Source of the DNA: Nymphaea colorata
Taxonomy: Eukaryota > Streptophyta > Magnoliopsida > Nymphaeales > Nymphaeaceae
DNA length: 35,007 nt
Reading direction: 5' to 3'
Assembly (NCBI RefSeq): GCF_008831285.2
Contig: NW_022204939.1
Coordinates: forward strand, 1 to 35,007
Positions 20,650 to 31,618 of this stretch are shown here, piece after piece (the stretch's first letter is position 1; each line of letters starts with the position of its first letter). Under the pieces are notes generated by a model. That model was given only the letters and a program-made list of their open reading frames with translations, did no database searches and was not told where the DNA came from. The position numbers and the translations under genes are program-made.

Positions 20650-22765
20650 TTTATAAGATATAATAATGGTTTCCATAAATTATTTCTTGCCATTCATACT
20701 TGCATCTCATCAATCATTTCCAATTTTGATCACAAATTGAAAATGTCATGCTATCGTTTAACAAGTGATGTCCAGTTCTTCATGCGAATGGAACTAATAT
20801 ATAGTGAGACCACCGGTGGCAGAGCTAGCAATTTCTGATTGAAGGGCACTCTGTTTAGTTTTAAACTTGAAGGGTCACTCATATGTAAAAGAAAAAAACA
20901 AAAGAAACAATAAAAGTCAATTATGTTTACATATGTAAATAAGGCAAAATTTGTAGGCTGGTGTGGGTAATTGCCCACACCAGCTACAATGTAACTCTGC
21001 CACTGGAGACCACCTTGCGTTACAGATTATCTCTTCATGTTTCACCACATGGCACTTGTATTTGTCACTCGTCATGCGATAAAAATATTTTGGAGATGAA
21101 TATTTCAATTTGTTTGACTATCTTGGAAGGCTTGAAGTGAATTGTGGCTGCTGGAAGAAAGGAACATGCTTTTTGAGAGTGGCTCTAGCACCGTTAGTAG
21201 CCATTCTTTGGAATTTGTAATTTATTTTGAATTTTGACTATGATGCTATGAGCAGCAGTGATCATCTGAGGAATTTGATGTGAAAGGATGGAGGCCTCAT
21301 TGTGGCCTACTCCTTTTGAACATTCAAGAAGGTGAGACTGCATATGCTGGTGGGGACAGTCCACTTGAAGGGAATGAAGACAATGAAGCAAAATGAGTTT
21401 GAATATTATAATGAAGATGAAGAAGATGAATAGATAAGTTGCATATTATAAATGTTTGATAATATGATGTAAAAACAGTAAAAAGTTTATTGTAAAAGTC
21501 TTTACGACCTCAAATTTTATCATGTTTATCATATCTTATCATTATTATGTCTATAGATGAAGATTTGTGAATTTTATAATGTGTGTAATATTGTGATAAG
21601 TTGTTTTATATAGGAAACATTTTTCTTGGTTTTATCAGAATTTATCGCTACTTTTTTTTTAATTGCGAATGCATTACAAAAATAAATTTACAATATGTTA
21701 CCATACATGTATAGGTTAGCCTGATCGATAAGTGATATGATACTGCTTTTACAATGTTGTTTCTTTCTTCAAATTAAGTTTCCTACAGTTTCAAGTATTG
21801 TCTTATGAGATTGAATAATAACCAGGTGGCCAAATTTGGTCAACAGAATTAAGAGCCTCAAGAGAAGTTGTCTAGGGCACTGGCAAAAATTGAGCAGGGA
21901 AATAAAGCTGCTTCTATCTGGGAGGTTGTTCCATGTGAAGAATTGATAGAGTCTCATGGGGAGGAGCAAGAAATTTGGTGCAGAAGGCAATAAATTGTAG
22001 ATACATGGGGTGATAGAAATCCAAGTTGTTTTCAAGTTGTAGTTCAAATAGAAATTATTTTTAATGATGATTAATTCTAACATTTAATTAAGAACTTTAT
22101 TTTGATTTGCACGCTGGGAAGGCACAAAATGACAAGAAAATGTGAATGAAGCTGAAGCTGGACTAGGGCTAGCTAGATGATAAAATCTTGAAGGGTCTGG
22201 TAATTAATAGCCATCATTTTATTTCTTAATAAGACCAGAAAAAATATGTTATCAATTAAACATTTTCATGATTTGGGTCAAATGACTCATAGATCCAGTG
22301 TTTCTTTGGCCAATGTTTGCCATGAGCCAGACCCAACTAGCATTCAATCGACCATATTTTTTGTGTTAAGACTGAACCAATTAAAAAAATAAGTACACTC
22401 TATAGAGATCTTCCCTTGTGCCCAGTGAGCAAGAGGAGTATTTCATCCTACCGCTCAACAAGAGGGGTATTTCATCCCTAGAGCCAATTCTGTGTCAAGT
22501 GTCCCACAGTTGCAGGTTCATTGAAATTCAACAGAATCAGCCTCTGTGATGGTAAATCCTAAATAAAATGTTCTTATTTCATTGTCAGAAAATAAATAAT
22601 GAATCATAACTAGTTTACACATATAATTGAGCAAGGTCATCTGTAGACTTAGATAATGTCTGTTATTTGTTGGGTTAGGCATCTTCCCAGGTAGAAAACA
22701 TACTAGAAGCATCAAACAAAGCAGGGAATATATATTTTATATATATATATATGTATATGAGTGTG
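20650..22765. other. 2.1-kb block present in unit B, missing from unit A
   Basis: Unit A passes directly from 'aggatccttaggtaact' to a GT run at 7197, whereas unit B has this block between the same two points. Because copy 0 (3536-3640) shows the TA-then-GT arrangement found at the right end of this block, loss from A is more likely than gain by B. Contents: a 192-bp hAT-type element (20814-21005), AT-rich sequence, a Gln/Lys/Glu-rich reading near 21820-21990 that I do not recognise, and a pair of 'caagaggrgtatttcatcc' words (22430 and 22461). Confidence 0.65.
20814..21005. mobile_element. non-autonomous hAT element with perfect 8-bp target duplication
   Basis: The element starts cggtggcagagct and ends aactctgccactg, an inverted repeat with two mismatches over 13 bases, of the CAGTGG...-type usual in hAT transposons. 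It is flanked by identical 8-mers GAGACCAC at 20806-20813 and 21006-21013. It is 192 bp long and has no transposase. Near the right end an inverted repeat (20957-20967 with 20974-20984) forms an 11-bp perfect stem with a 6-base loop, extendable by five pairs past one bulged base. Confidence 0.8.
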
Positions 22766-22780
22766 TGTGTGTGTGTGTGT
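22731..22780. repeat. TA then GT microsatellite
   Basis: A short TA run followed by a GT run, at the right edge of the block missing from unit A. Confidence 0.85.
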
Positions 22781-23229
22781 TGAAATTAGGCAGCTATTTC
22801 TGTGCTCGGATGGTTATTTTGTATTGTTAAAAACTGCCATGAAAGTTGGATTCCATAATTGAAAACCATGGTCAAGCAATTGATCATTGCAAATGCATCT
22901 TTTGTGATGTTTTTTATCGACACCAAACAAACAAATAACCATCCAGCCGTGGAGGTTCATATTTGAATCACTTGAATATTCAGAAATGATCACACAAATC
23001 CGTTGTTAATCAGCCATTTTAATTACCCTTAAACAAGTTTAAAGTATGATCACACAAATCCGTCATTTATTTTCCAGTCAACTTGTACAATAGATGGATC
23101 ATATGAATATCCCATCAAAGGAAGTAGGATGGCCCAGCAAAGCAAAATTACTATGACCTTTGAAAAAATTGATTCATGACATGAATAATTTCACGCTAGC
23201 CCGCCAACTAATGATCTCTACCCCTTCTT

Positions 23230-23359
23230 TAGTGGTGGAGCCAAGACTTTTTGGCTCAAGGGCACGTGAGTCACCGACCTGGGTTTGATGTGGGGACTAT
23301 GATGAGACAGCAACTAGGTCCAGCATCGTCTCAACAACCCACACTTCACTTCAATACTT
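23230..23359. mobile_element. short hAT-type element, unit B copy
   Basis: This is the counterpart of 7661-7819 at the same position in unit B, with left end tagtggtggagcca. Its target duplication is CCCTTCTT (23222-23229) and GCCTTCTT (23360-23367), one mismatch. It is shorter because about 30 bp near the right end were lost. Confidence 0.55.
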
Positions 23360-24383
23360 GCCTTCTTACAGCATGTTCACCACTTGTTTTGGTTACCTAA
23401 GGAATACGTTAAGATGTCTCTCTTATTGATCAAATGGTGATTGGAATTCTTCAACACAAGAATATTCAAACGCTATTACTTAAAATTGCTTGGATTGTGG
23501 AGAAGGATGCAGAAAACACAAAAAGTTGCATGCAATCCCCAGTAAATGACGCAAGAACTTGTTACATCACTAGCTAATGTCACCAGCCACCGTAAGTCCC
23601 CTGGCAAGATGTTCCAATCTTGGTGTCTATATTATGACATAGAAAGTGGATTAATTACTGTCATTTGTATATTTAATTACCTATTTGATGTCTCATGAAT
23701 AGAACGAGGGGCTCCCTCGACAGTTTCCGAACGCGAAAAAGCTCTTTGTTTTCACAAGGAGTGGCTGCCGGAAGTTCATGCAGCGCAATTGCATTATTAT
23801 ACAATAATTTTTTGTTAGGTACTGGAAAACTATATATTTTAAACTTAGAACATGGTAACTCCTCAACTTGATTGCAAGATAAGCTAAGCAAGGTTATAAT
23901 CAATCACCAAAATATGGAGTACATCACTAACTTGTGGAGTCTGGTGCATGTTGGATGGAGAGTCTACGCTTCACGCCTTCAAACTAACCAGAGTTCAAAA
24001 ATCACCAAAATGGTTTTCAGCTAGAGATCAATCTGAAGAAAAATAGAACCCTAAAGGGGTAGTAGCAAAGCCAAATTTCTGACTGGGGGGTCGTATTAGT
24101 TTAACTTTCAACTTTAAGGTATATAAAAAAAATTAAAAAAAAGGAAGTATCAATGACTGGTACGGGAAATTGCTTACCAGCAGAAGTCTAACCGAGCGTG
24201 AGTGACTATACACAATTTCCCTGGATCTCTTTCCTCCAATGAAAAAGATTGAAAACCAGAAATTTACAAACAGATCTATTTAGATGGGTGCTTTATGTTA
24301 CTTCATGCCTAAGAAGGTGCAGTCCTTCCAGTTTTCACTTTTAACCTATACAAATCAGACCTTGGGGCATGCAATATATTGGA

Positions 24384-24623
24384 TCATATAGATATGTAGC
24401 CCTCCACACACGTCAGCAGAAGTATATCGGATGCCCACCTAAGCAAGAAGTTAAGTCTAAGATGTCTGAGAAAACTTGTTCCTATAGATGGATAAGCAAA
24501 TGCTAGTCCATCAATTCGAGATCCAATTCCAGATTTTTTAAAGTCATATCTCATCCACAGCATCGCATCGACTGAGAAATCAACAAGCGATATCCCATGA
24601 CAATAATGGTGGCCAAAGTGCAA
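24384..24623 (-). other. minus-strand open frame shared with unit A
   Basis: The frame reads MLWMRYDFKKSGIGSRIDGL and continues with FAYPSIGTSFLRHLRLNFLL; the unit A counterpart (8949-9149) is similar and also open. Copy 0 keeps only part of it. I do not recognise a protein family, and the parallel openness may simply reflect how little A and B have diverged. Confidence 0.2.
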
Positions 24624-24791
24624 TTTCTTCTCTACACCGCCTGCAGACCTGAAGCCCCGATATGAGATTGAGTTGCGTGCACATCCGAACGCACAAGTAT
24701 GCAGTGGAAAAAAGATAGGGTTGGGGTACTTTTGAATTTTTTAATAAAATGATGTTTATTTTAGACTTTTTAACTCTTTCATACATACATG

Positions 24792-24792
<1 letters not shown>

Positions 24793-24841
<49 letters not shown>
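24793..24841. repeat. TA microsatellite
   Basis: A (TA)n run of about 49 bp at the position of the shorter run 9503-9531 in unit A. Confidence 0.9.
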
Positions 24842-24845
<4 letters not shown>

Positions 24846-25426
24846 CTCTTCTTTGAAGATATGTCTTTTCTATAATACCTTTTCTTGGACTGGGTACTCT
24901 CCTTTCATTATGGCTGTTACATTAATACAAATATGTTCACGTTGTCCCATGTCCACCTGAACTCTAAACCTGGTTATATATGTGTCATACAAATGCAAAA
25001 ACATTTTGTGAACTGGTTATGATGAAAATAGTCCCAATTTACACAAAAAAAAATTGGGAAGACAAAAGTGGAAGTAAAAAAAAAAGCTATAAAGGACATA
25101 CCTTTTGAAAATTACTAAAATGTCTGCTTACTCTTGGGTATGTACTTTGGGTACCCTTAACTGGGCACTCAACTCAATCTACCCGAACTCAGCTGAACGC
25201 TCTCCACTCACTGCCTCTTCATGAGCAACAATCACCACCCCTTCTAAAACAGCTCTTAAGGATGGTGGGAAGATTAATGGACGATGTGGGCTATTAGAGA
25301 GAGAAATGCATGGAATATTCTTGTGTCAGATTTCCATTGCATCCATGGGTCACATTTTTCTTTCTTTGACAAGTAGCCTAAACCATTGCATCCAGCGTTG
25401 TTAGCCGACGTGAGGTCTGTGTGCAC

Positions 25427-25893
25427 GACCTAGAAGAATGCCTCAGTAGGAAGCATATAAATGTTAAACATCAATCAAGAAGAAGTTACATGGTGGTCCG
25501 GCCATCTGAAGAGCACGGCTGGACGTCGATGGATCAAGCCCAGTTTCTTGGACGGGCCTGCCCTGATTGCGTTTTGAGAAATCCAGGACTTGTCAAACAC
25601 GATGAGCATCCATTGACTCCACAGTTTTTCCAAAGGAAAAGGACCGACCTCATCGGTTCGCAGTTTGAATGGGTCGCCACAAAACACAGTTACTCGTCGG
25701 TGGCAAAGCTAGATATTCAGTGCTGACAGGCCGGCCCTTCAGAAAATCAGTGGCCGAGGGATGCCATATGCTAATCAGCAAAATAGCTACGGAGCTTTAG
25801 CAAGTAAACTAATAATTTTTGTGTGGCTGTGTGGGCAATTGCCCAGACAAACCCACATGTTCCTGCATCATTCTTGATAAATAGGAGTTGCCT
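25427..25893 (+). other. 0.46-kb block in unit B, missing from unit A
   Basis: The block lies between 'gtgaggtctgtgtgca' and 'attgtaatacttatcaat', which are joined directly in unit A at about 10190. Copy 0 (3473-3490) and the fragment at 30690-31000 share parts of it, so A lost it. A 101-codon plus-strand frame (25421-25726) covers most of it, with PSEEHGWTSMDQAQFLGRAC; the paralogue at 30700-31000 does not keep that frame, which argues against a gene. Its end (25698-25860) resembles the hAT-type elements (cggtggcaaagct ... gggcaattgccc), but the right end and target duplication were not found. Confidence 0.55.
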
Positions 25894-26045
25894 ATTGTAA
25901 TACTTATCAATCCGCCTTATTGGTACTTTAATTCTTCATACTCTCACATTCTGTTTTTCTCTTGTAAAAGTTGGTTGGAATCAGCCGACTTGAATTGTAG
26001 GGGCTTGGCTTGGGTTGATCCAAAGTGTTATACAAATCGGCTAAT

Positions 26046-26272
26046 ATTTATTTATTTATTTATGTTTTAGAAGAAATTCTCTTCTTCATAAAACCACCAA
26101 GGTGGATGTACTGTACATCGTTCAACTCGAATGTTGTTCTTGCCTTGGTTTGCAGACAAGAGAAATAACACACTAGAATGTGACAGCGGCCACAAGATTC
26201 AAACCTTGAATTCCTTGCATATGAACTGCCTTGCAGCCCAGTTGCCCTATGTGCCTTGAGGCAATCAGCCAA
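26046..26272 (-). mobile_element. SINE-like element, unit B copy
   Basis: This is the same element as at 10335-10566, in the same place, with an (AAAT)n tail on the minus strand at 26047-26062 and the same B-box-like word (ggtttgaatct). The unit B copy has an extra TTTA repeat in the tail. Confidence 0.35.
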
Positions 26273-27578
26273 TCTTTATTCAAGTGATTCGGAATGAAGC
26301 ATGATTTAGCCAATTCATCGCCAATCGCACATTTCAAAAGACGTAGATGTGCTTACGGGTTTCTTTCAGTTTCCACTTGATTTTACATTTCATTCAGAGA
26401 AATTTCCAAAATATTGACAAAGTAGCTCCCAGCTTGATCTCACTCTCAAACTGTGGGCCCACACGGACCATCTACAGTCCAGCATCTGCAGTTTGGCTTT
26501 TTTGAGGAATCGATCAATGACATCATTGGAGTTGGTCAAAGAGGGCATCAACAGTTTAACCCAACCTGGGGATGTCAAAGGGTTGGGTAAGGTCCGAGCA
26601 AGCTGGCTCTCACCTAAATGAATGTGGGTGAACCGGATCTGGAATAGCATTAGGCTGGACCAAGGCTTGACAAAGCCGTGCTTGGGCTGACCCAAAGCCT
26701 TTATTGGCAGTCCAAGCCTGTTCTGTTTAGTTATTGGGCCAGGGCCTGACCATCAACTTCATGTTTATCTTGTACTCAACCCGATATCTATCCTTATTTG
26801 AAACTCTTCACTTTTCATTTATTAATTTTTTGAAAACCATTGGGAATATGTCAAGAGTTTGTATGGGAGTCGACTGCTGGCATCATGCCAAAGAATGTGG
26901 GAAAAAAAAGTATAAAGGTATGTATTTGGGCCAAGTCGAGCCCCCAACACCCGACCAGCTATCCCAGTGAGTTTTTTTATCTGGCCAGTAGGTCAAATGG
27001 TCCCAATTGTCCATCTGGTGCCTGGCCCAGTGCCTACCCTTAGAGCCAGTCATAGTGTTTTGGCAGCATATATACAGGACTTTTTCTATGAAGTTCCCAC
27101 TGATCTTGTGTTTTTGAGAGGTTTCCCATCATTGAGAACTTGCTTGTCAGCTAATTAATATTTTGGGGTCATGCATTTGAATGAGGCCTAACTTAAAACC
27201 AAACATGGAATCCTTTGCACCCTCTAGATATGATCAAAGTCATTTTGTGCATGAGTTTATAGTAATCAAATTAAAATATCATTAGACGCCATAGAATGGT
27301 GCTACTTAGTCTTCACCTATAAAAATTAAAACTACTTAAGATATTACTAGTACTTTTATATCGGAGAATTCTAGCATGTTGAATGCCCAGTGTTTAAAAG
27401 GATAAAAATCTATGGTTGAAATCACCACAAAATGTTGTTGAAATCATGATAAACTATTATAAAAACACACTACCACAATCCATAAACCGTTGCTAATACC
27501 CCTACAGTGTCTATATTTTAGCAAATAATATTTTATTTTGAGCTATATGACAATATCTAGCATCCGTCAAATTTGAAT

Positions 27579-28051
27579 GATGGTGTTATTTTTTCATGTT
27601 GAATAAATATATGTATCTTGTTTTAAAGATGTTTTCCCCTCCGTTTAAGTTTAAATCTTAACGTAGATATGTCTGTGCGAGTATGAACATTAACTGTGGC
27701 TTTAACTCGACAGTCATTAATGCTGGCAAATCCGTCGCTAATAAGTAATCGCGACGGTCAAAACTCCACCAACACAAGTCCCGTTGCCCAAATGATTACC
27801 GATGAAAATGGCCATCGTGTCTTAGTTGTATTTGTTGCGACACTAGTTGCTGTAAGTTAGCATAACGGCCATGGAATGTGCCTACACCTTATTGTAACTT
27901 TGACCATGGAATTTTCGGTCCCATGACACAATGTGTTCTGTGATGGTTATATAATTCGGTTAACTTCACAATGTCTTTTAACTTTGCAACTAACAATGCT
28001 AACCCTCCATCAACAATGATGGTTGTTGTAGCTTGCACAGTGTACTGGCTA
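27579..28051. other. unclassified stretch right of unit B
   Basis: No gene is recognised. Words such as 'gtcgctaataagtaatcgcgacggtc' (about 27732-27757) contain a short imperfect inverted repeat. Motifs like this occur in several plant DNA transposons, but no terminal repeats were identified. Confidence 0.4.
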
Positions 28052-28204
28052 GCGACATATTTTCGAGTCCCTTGCACATGTTTGGAACAGATTTAGTACA
28101 CGGCGACATATTCTTCAGTCCCTGACACATGTATGGGACGGATTTAGTACACAACGACATATTTTCAAGTTGCTGACACATGTTTGGAACAGATTTTGGG
28201 ATCA
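28052..28204 (-). repeat. three 51-bp tandem repeats, in-frame 17-residue period
   Basis: Repeats start at 28052, 28103 and 28154, each beginning '(g/a)cgacatattyt' and containing 'cacatgt(t/a)tgg(g/a)ac(a/g)ga'. Because 51 is divisible by three, the minus-strand frame 28205-27999 shows a 17-residue repeat (KSVPNMCQQLENMSLCT, KSVPYMCQGLKNMSPCT, KSVPNMCKGLENMSLAS). The frame extends 68 codons in all. It may be part of a transposon or simply an in-frame minisatellite; no family is recognised. Confidence 0.7.
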
Positions 28205-29554
28205 CTGAAGAATATTAAACGAGTGCATGTGTAGCTAAAATTGAGAACATATAGTACCTGCTCAGCATTTAATTCATTAGAAGATTAATATTTTTGTTAA
28301 TTGAAATGCAGTTACGTTTCTTGAATAAAAAAGCAGAATATTATTCTTAACAAGTTCCACCTAAGAGAATTTAAAAGTCTCACCGCAGGTTATACAAAAG
28401 ACTTTACCTCCAGAAAGTTGTAAGCTTCAATAGTCTTATATGTACTCTTTTTCATAAGCTCAAACAATGAGATCAGGTTACTCCGAGAAGAGTAGAATAA
28501 CTGGTCGAGTTAAGAGTTTGGTGAGAGTCAGGTAGTCAGTTCCAATACCATGAGCATTATTCTCATGAACCATAAAGGTTGGCAGGAGCTACTCCTAAAC
28601 TGAAGGGAGTGACTGTAAATTCACCTGGTTTTGATGTTTCTCTAGACCCTAGGGTAAAGGGGACGAGTAGAGCTTCTGCCCCTCCTGCATGTATGTGGCA
28701 GGTTCACTCCCGCTCACCCATAACAAAGAAGGGTTTTCTCCACAAGCAAGAGGTCCACTAAAATGTCATGCATTTGAAAACAGTGTTTATAAAAGTTGGC
28801 CTGAATTAATTTAAGTCAATTTGAATTGCTTGGCAAACCTGTTTTATTCAGTGGCTGTTGCCCCGTGTCGTTATTTAATTATCTTTAAATACTTTCAAGA
28901 TTTTTTCTTTTCTATTTTTCACTTGTTTTTTTAAAATAGTATACTGATTTAGCTTACCGACAGCCTGCACATTGTTTTGCATTGGGTTTCGGTTCTGATT
29001 CCGATTGTTATAAACATTTATTAGAAACGAATGGTCTATAGAATGGATTCATTTTCACTATTACCCAAATAAATATATATTGTTGAAGGTTCCACACTGC
29101 ATTCAATCATCAAGCAAGTAATATACTTAATTTGCTATTTATTTTAAATGTGCATTTGTCAGTGTGAATTCAAATTTTATTTTAAAATATTATACGAACC
29201 CTATTTTGACTGTCAGGACCATGAAATGCATGGAAGTACAAAAAATTGAGAATGGGGCTAGAGCCTTTGGTGGAGTCATACGTGGGCTGGTGTAGGCAGT
29301 TGCCCAAATGGTCCTATCAAATTTCTTTATTTTCATTTTTACGTAAGCTTTCAACTACTTGCTTCTTTATATGCACCAGTGACCCTATAGGTATGAGATT
29401 CTTTAAATTAGTGCCTCTAAGTCCAACATTCCTAACTCTAGCTGCCACTAACCGTGGTTGGAGGTGGAACTAGATAGATGATAAAATAATGAAGTTTCTG
29501 ACAATTGATTGTACTAAGTTTTTTCTTAATCATGTAATAAATATGTTACCAATC
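28205..29554. other. unclassified AT-rich stretch
   Basis: No gene is recognised. A 60-codon plus-strand frame at 28579-28761 (AGATPKLKGVTVNSPGFDVS) is somewhat protein-like but is not a family I know. At about 29250-29320 the words 'ggctagagcc' and 'gtgggctggtgtaggcagttgccca' resemble the right part of the hAT-type element at 20814-21005, so a fragment of that family may lie here. Confidence 0.4.
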
Positions 29555-30335
29555 GGCAGCTTCGCCATTGACCATCAGTGTCAAAAACTCAAGCAGCATC
29601 AATTGAGGAAGTGAACAAGCGACATCCCATGACAATGCTGGTGGCTAAAGTTCAGTTTCTCCTCCTCCACCACCCTTCCCTCCTCATTCTTCTTGACTTT
29701 TATTTGAATCCCTTGAATATTCAGGAATGACCCGGCCAATCCAGTTTTCAGTCAACCTGATCGGATCATATGAAAATCCCATCAAAGGATCTGTAATGGC
29801 CCACCAAGCAGGAAAGTTGCCATGATCTTTAGTGGCAGTACCCAAATTTTTTGACTGAACATCGCTTGAGTCACCGATCTGAGTTTGATAGTGCCCATGT
29901 GGGCACTATGATGTGACTGGAACTGAGTCCATCTTTATCACAATATAATTTTTGACTAACTGGTATGGGTAAATATGGTGCACACCGACCCACCCTTAGC
30001 TCCGCTACTGCCCTTCTTACAACATAGTCCCCTCACAAAATGTTACAATGTCAGCTGGTGTCTAGAAGATAGTGACATAGACAGTTGATTAAATTATTTA
30101 TTTAATTACCTATTTGACATTTCAATATAGCGAGGGGCTCCCTCGGCAGTTTCCCAGCAAAAAATTACCTACTTGATATCACAAGCAATGGCTGCCGGAA
30201 GGGCATGCAGACCAATTACATTATTATACTTGAACATATATGTTAGGTACGGGAAAACTATATATGTTACACTTAGAACATGATAACTCGATTGCAAGAT
30301 AATCTAAGCAATGTTATCATTGGAGCATGTGCTAT
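29555..30335 (+). repeat. copy 3: rearranged fragments of the local repeat unit
   Basis: The segment 29560-29690 matches copy 0 at about 2600-2720 ('gcttcgc(c/g)attgac..atcagtgtc', 'ccatgacaatgctggtggcta'). It is followed by 29696-30335, which matches unit A 7385-8345 with several deletions. The order (about A 9.2 kb, then A 7.4 kb) is reversed relative to units A and B, as it is in copy 0. It is more diverged than A is from B. Confidence 0.7.
29830..30010. mobile_element. short hAT-type element, copy 3
   Basis: This is the paralogue of 7661-7819 with the best preserved right end (ttagctccgctactg), inverse to the left end tagtggcag. The right flank is CCCTTCTT (30011-30018), the same word that flanks the copies in A and B. 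The left flank has drifted (atgatctt). Confidence 0.55.
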
Positions 30336-30479
30336 ACTAGTGCAGCTAGGGTGGAAGCGCTATGCCAGTTGATGGACATTTGGCTCTACTCACATGGGCA
30401 TGGGCATTATGGGAAGCCGGATTTCAGTTTTCACTCAAACTGAAACTTGAAACTGGTTATGTTTGCACCCCTATGCATA

Positions 30480-30640
30480 AAAAATCGTACATAATAAGTA
30501 AAAAATAAAAATAAATTTTTAGAAGGGCAAAAAGGGTTTGTAAAAGAGTCAAAAATACCCCAACCCCTTTCTTTTTTTCCCCTTTGCTATACATTTGTGT
30601 GTACAACCTTGTGCATGTAACTCGATATTAATATACGTTA
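30480..30640 (-). repeat. inverted fragment of the repeat unit
   Basis: Read on the minus strand, this piece follows unit B at about 24660-24780: an 'atcgagttacatgcac'-like start, 'gtatagcaaagggg', 'ggttggggtatttttgac', then T-rich sequence. It is the only inverted piece of the family seen in the window and lies within otherwise direct fragments. Confidence 0.5.
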
Positions 30641-30654
30641 TTTTATTTCCCAAG

Positions 30655-31020
30655 AAAGAGATCAGGATGGGCATTTGCCCACATAAAAGGCGTATGAGAA
30701 ACTTCAAATGGTAACTGGTGGGTCCGGTCCGGCCTTATACATGTAAAAACAGTACGGCTGGACCATTGATACAGGGTGCAGCCTAGTTTCTTGGATTGCT
30801 ATTTTGACAAGTAAAGACTGGTCAAACACAACGAGCAGCCACTCATTTATTTCCATTATTTGGTTTGAGAAGTAGCGACTGGCCGAACACAACGAGCAGC
30901 CACTCATTTACTTTCTACATTTAGTCTTCCAAAGAAAGACCAGCCTGATCCATTCGGTGTCCTTTGACCGGACCGGGCACAAACCCTGTACTGACCGACA
31001 TGAACCAATATCATTGGACA
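30655..31020 (+). repeat. fragment homologous to 25480-25750 of unit B
   Basis: Shared words are 'tggtccggcc', 'acggctgga', 'agcctagtttcttgga', 'ggtcaaacacraygagca' and a gaccggac-type end. Part of it (about 30805-30845) is tandemly duplicated at about 30866-30908 ('aacacaacgagcagccactc' twice). It continues the copy 3 fragments up to the chromovirus insertion. Confidence 0.6.
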
Positions 31021-31107
31021 TGGTAGGGGTGTAAAAAAGGAGGCCCAGGCCATCGCCGAAAGGAACTCATGGGACTAGGAATAAGATTATTTAATAAATA
31101 AAGAACT
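31021..31107. other. short spacer before the chromovirus
   Basis: 'taggggtgtaaaa' at 31024 resembles the end of some plant hAT elements, but no partner end was found. Nothing else is seen. Confidence 0.3.
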
Positions 31108-31112
31108 CTGCA

Positions 31113-31522
31113 TGTTCCCCTGCATCTAGAGTCTGTACAGTCCTTTGCTTTGCAAATATACTTTCTTTGCTTATGTTGAGTCATGGTGTAAGCTTAGTGG
31201 TCACCTGTGTCGGAGTACCCTCCCAAAACGGCCCCAAGTGTAATATTGGGATTCCTTGTTTTGGATGGTCGGCATGGGAATTCTCTAAGCGCTTCGGCCA
31301 TTCTATGTAAGTAAAGTTAAATGCTTACTGCTTCCCTCGTGATGTACTCATCTTGTTAAAGTGAATATATTGCGAGTTTTCTTTCCGCACACTTGTGTAT
31401 TTTGTGTCTCTGTTTTCGAAGAAGCGTCAAGTAATTTGCGCCCACTTGAACGAGGTGAAGGCTTGCGACTTACTAGTGAGAGTTTGCCATGCCGCGCGGT
31501 CCGAAGTAGCCGACCCGTGACA
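31113..31522 (+). repeat. 5' long terminal repeat of the chromovirus
   Basis: 410 bp, starting tgttcccctgcatct and ending cgacccgtgaca, direct copy of 33760-34168. A TATA-like word (gaatatattg, about 31362-31371) is present in both LTRs. Confidence 0.95.
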
Positions 31523-31524
31523 AC

Positions 31525-31536
31525 TAGTATCAGAGC
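31525..31536 (+). other. chromovirus primer-binding site
   Basis: TAGTATCAGAGC, 2 bases after the LTR, differs at one base from TGGTATCAGAGC, the complement of the plant initiator Met-tRNA 3' end. Confidence 0.8.
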
Positions 31537-31618
31537 CCAGATTCTGCCCAATCTGGGGATGCGATCAGAGAGTCGGTGTAGATTGTCGCGCCAACTTGCT
31601 GTTGTTGAGGAAGACGCC

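Noticed and set aside
27999-28205. CRISPR-like array from the three 51-bp repeats
   Set aside because: The repeats are directly adjacent with no unique spacers, and the context is a plant nuclear genome.
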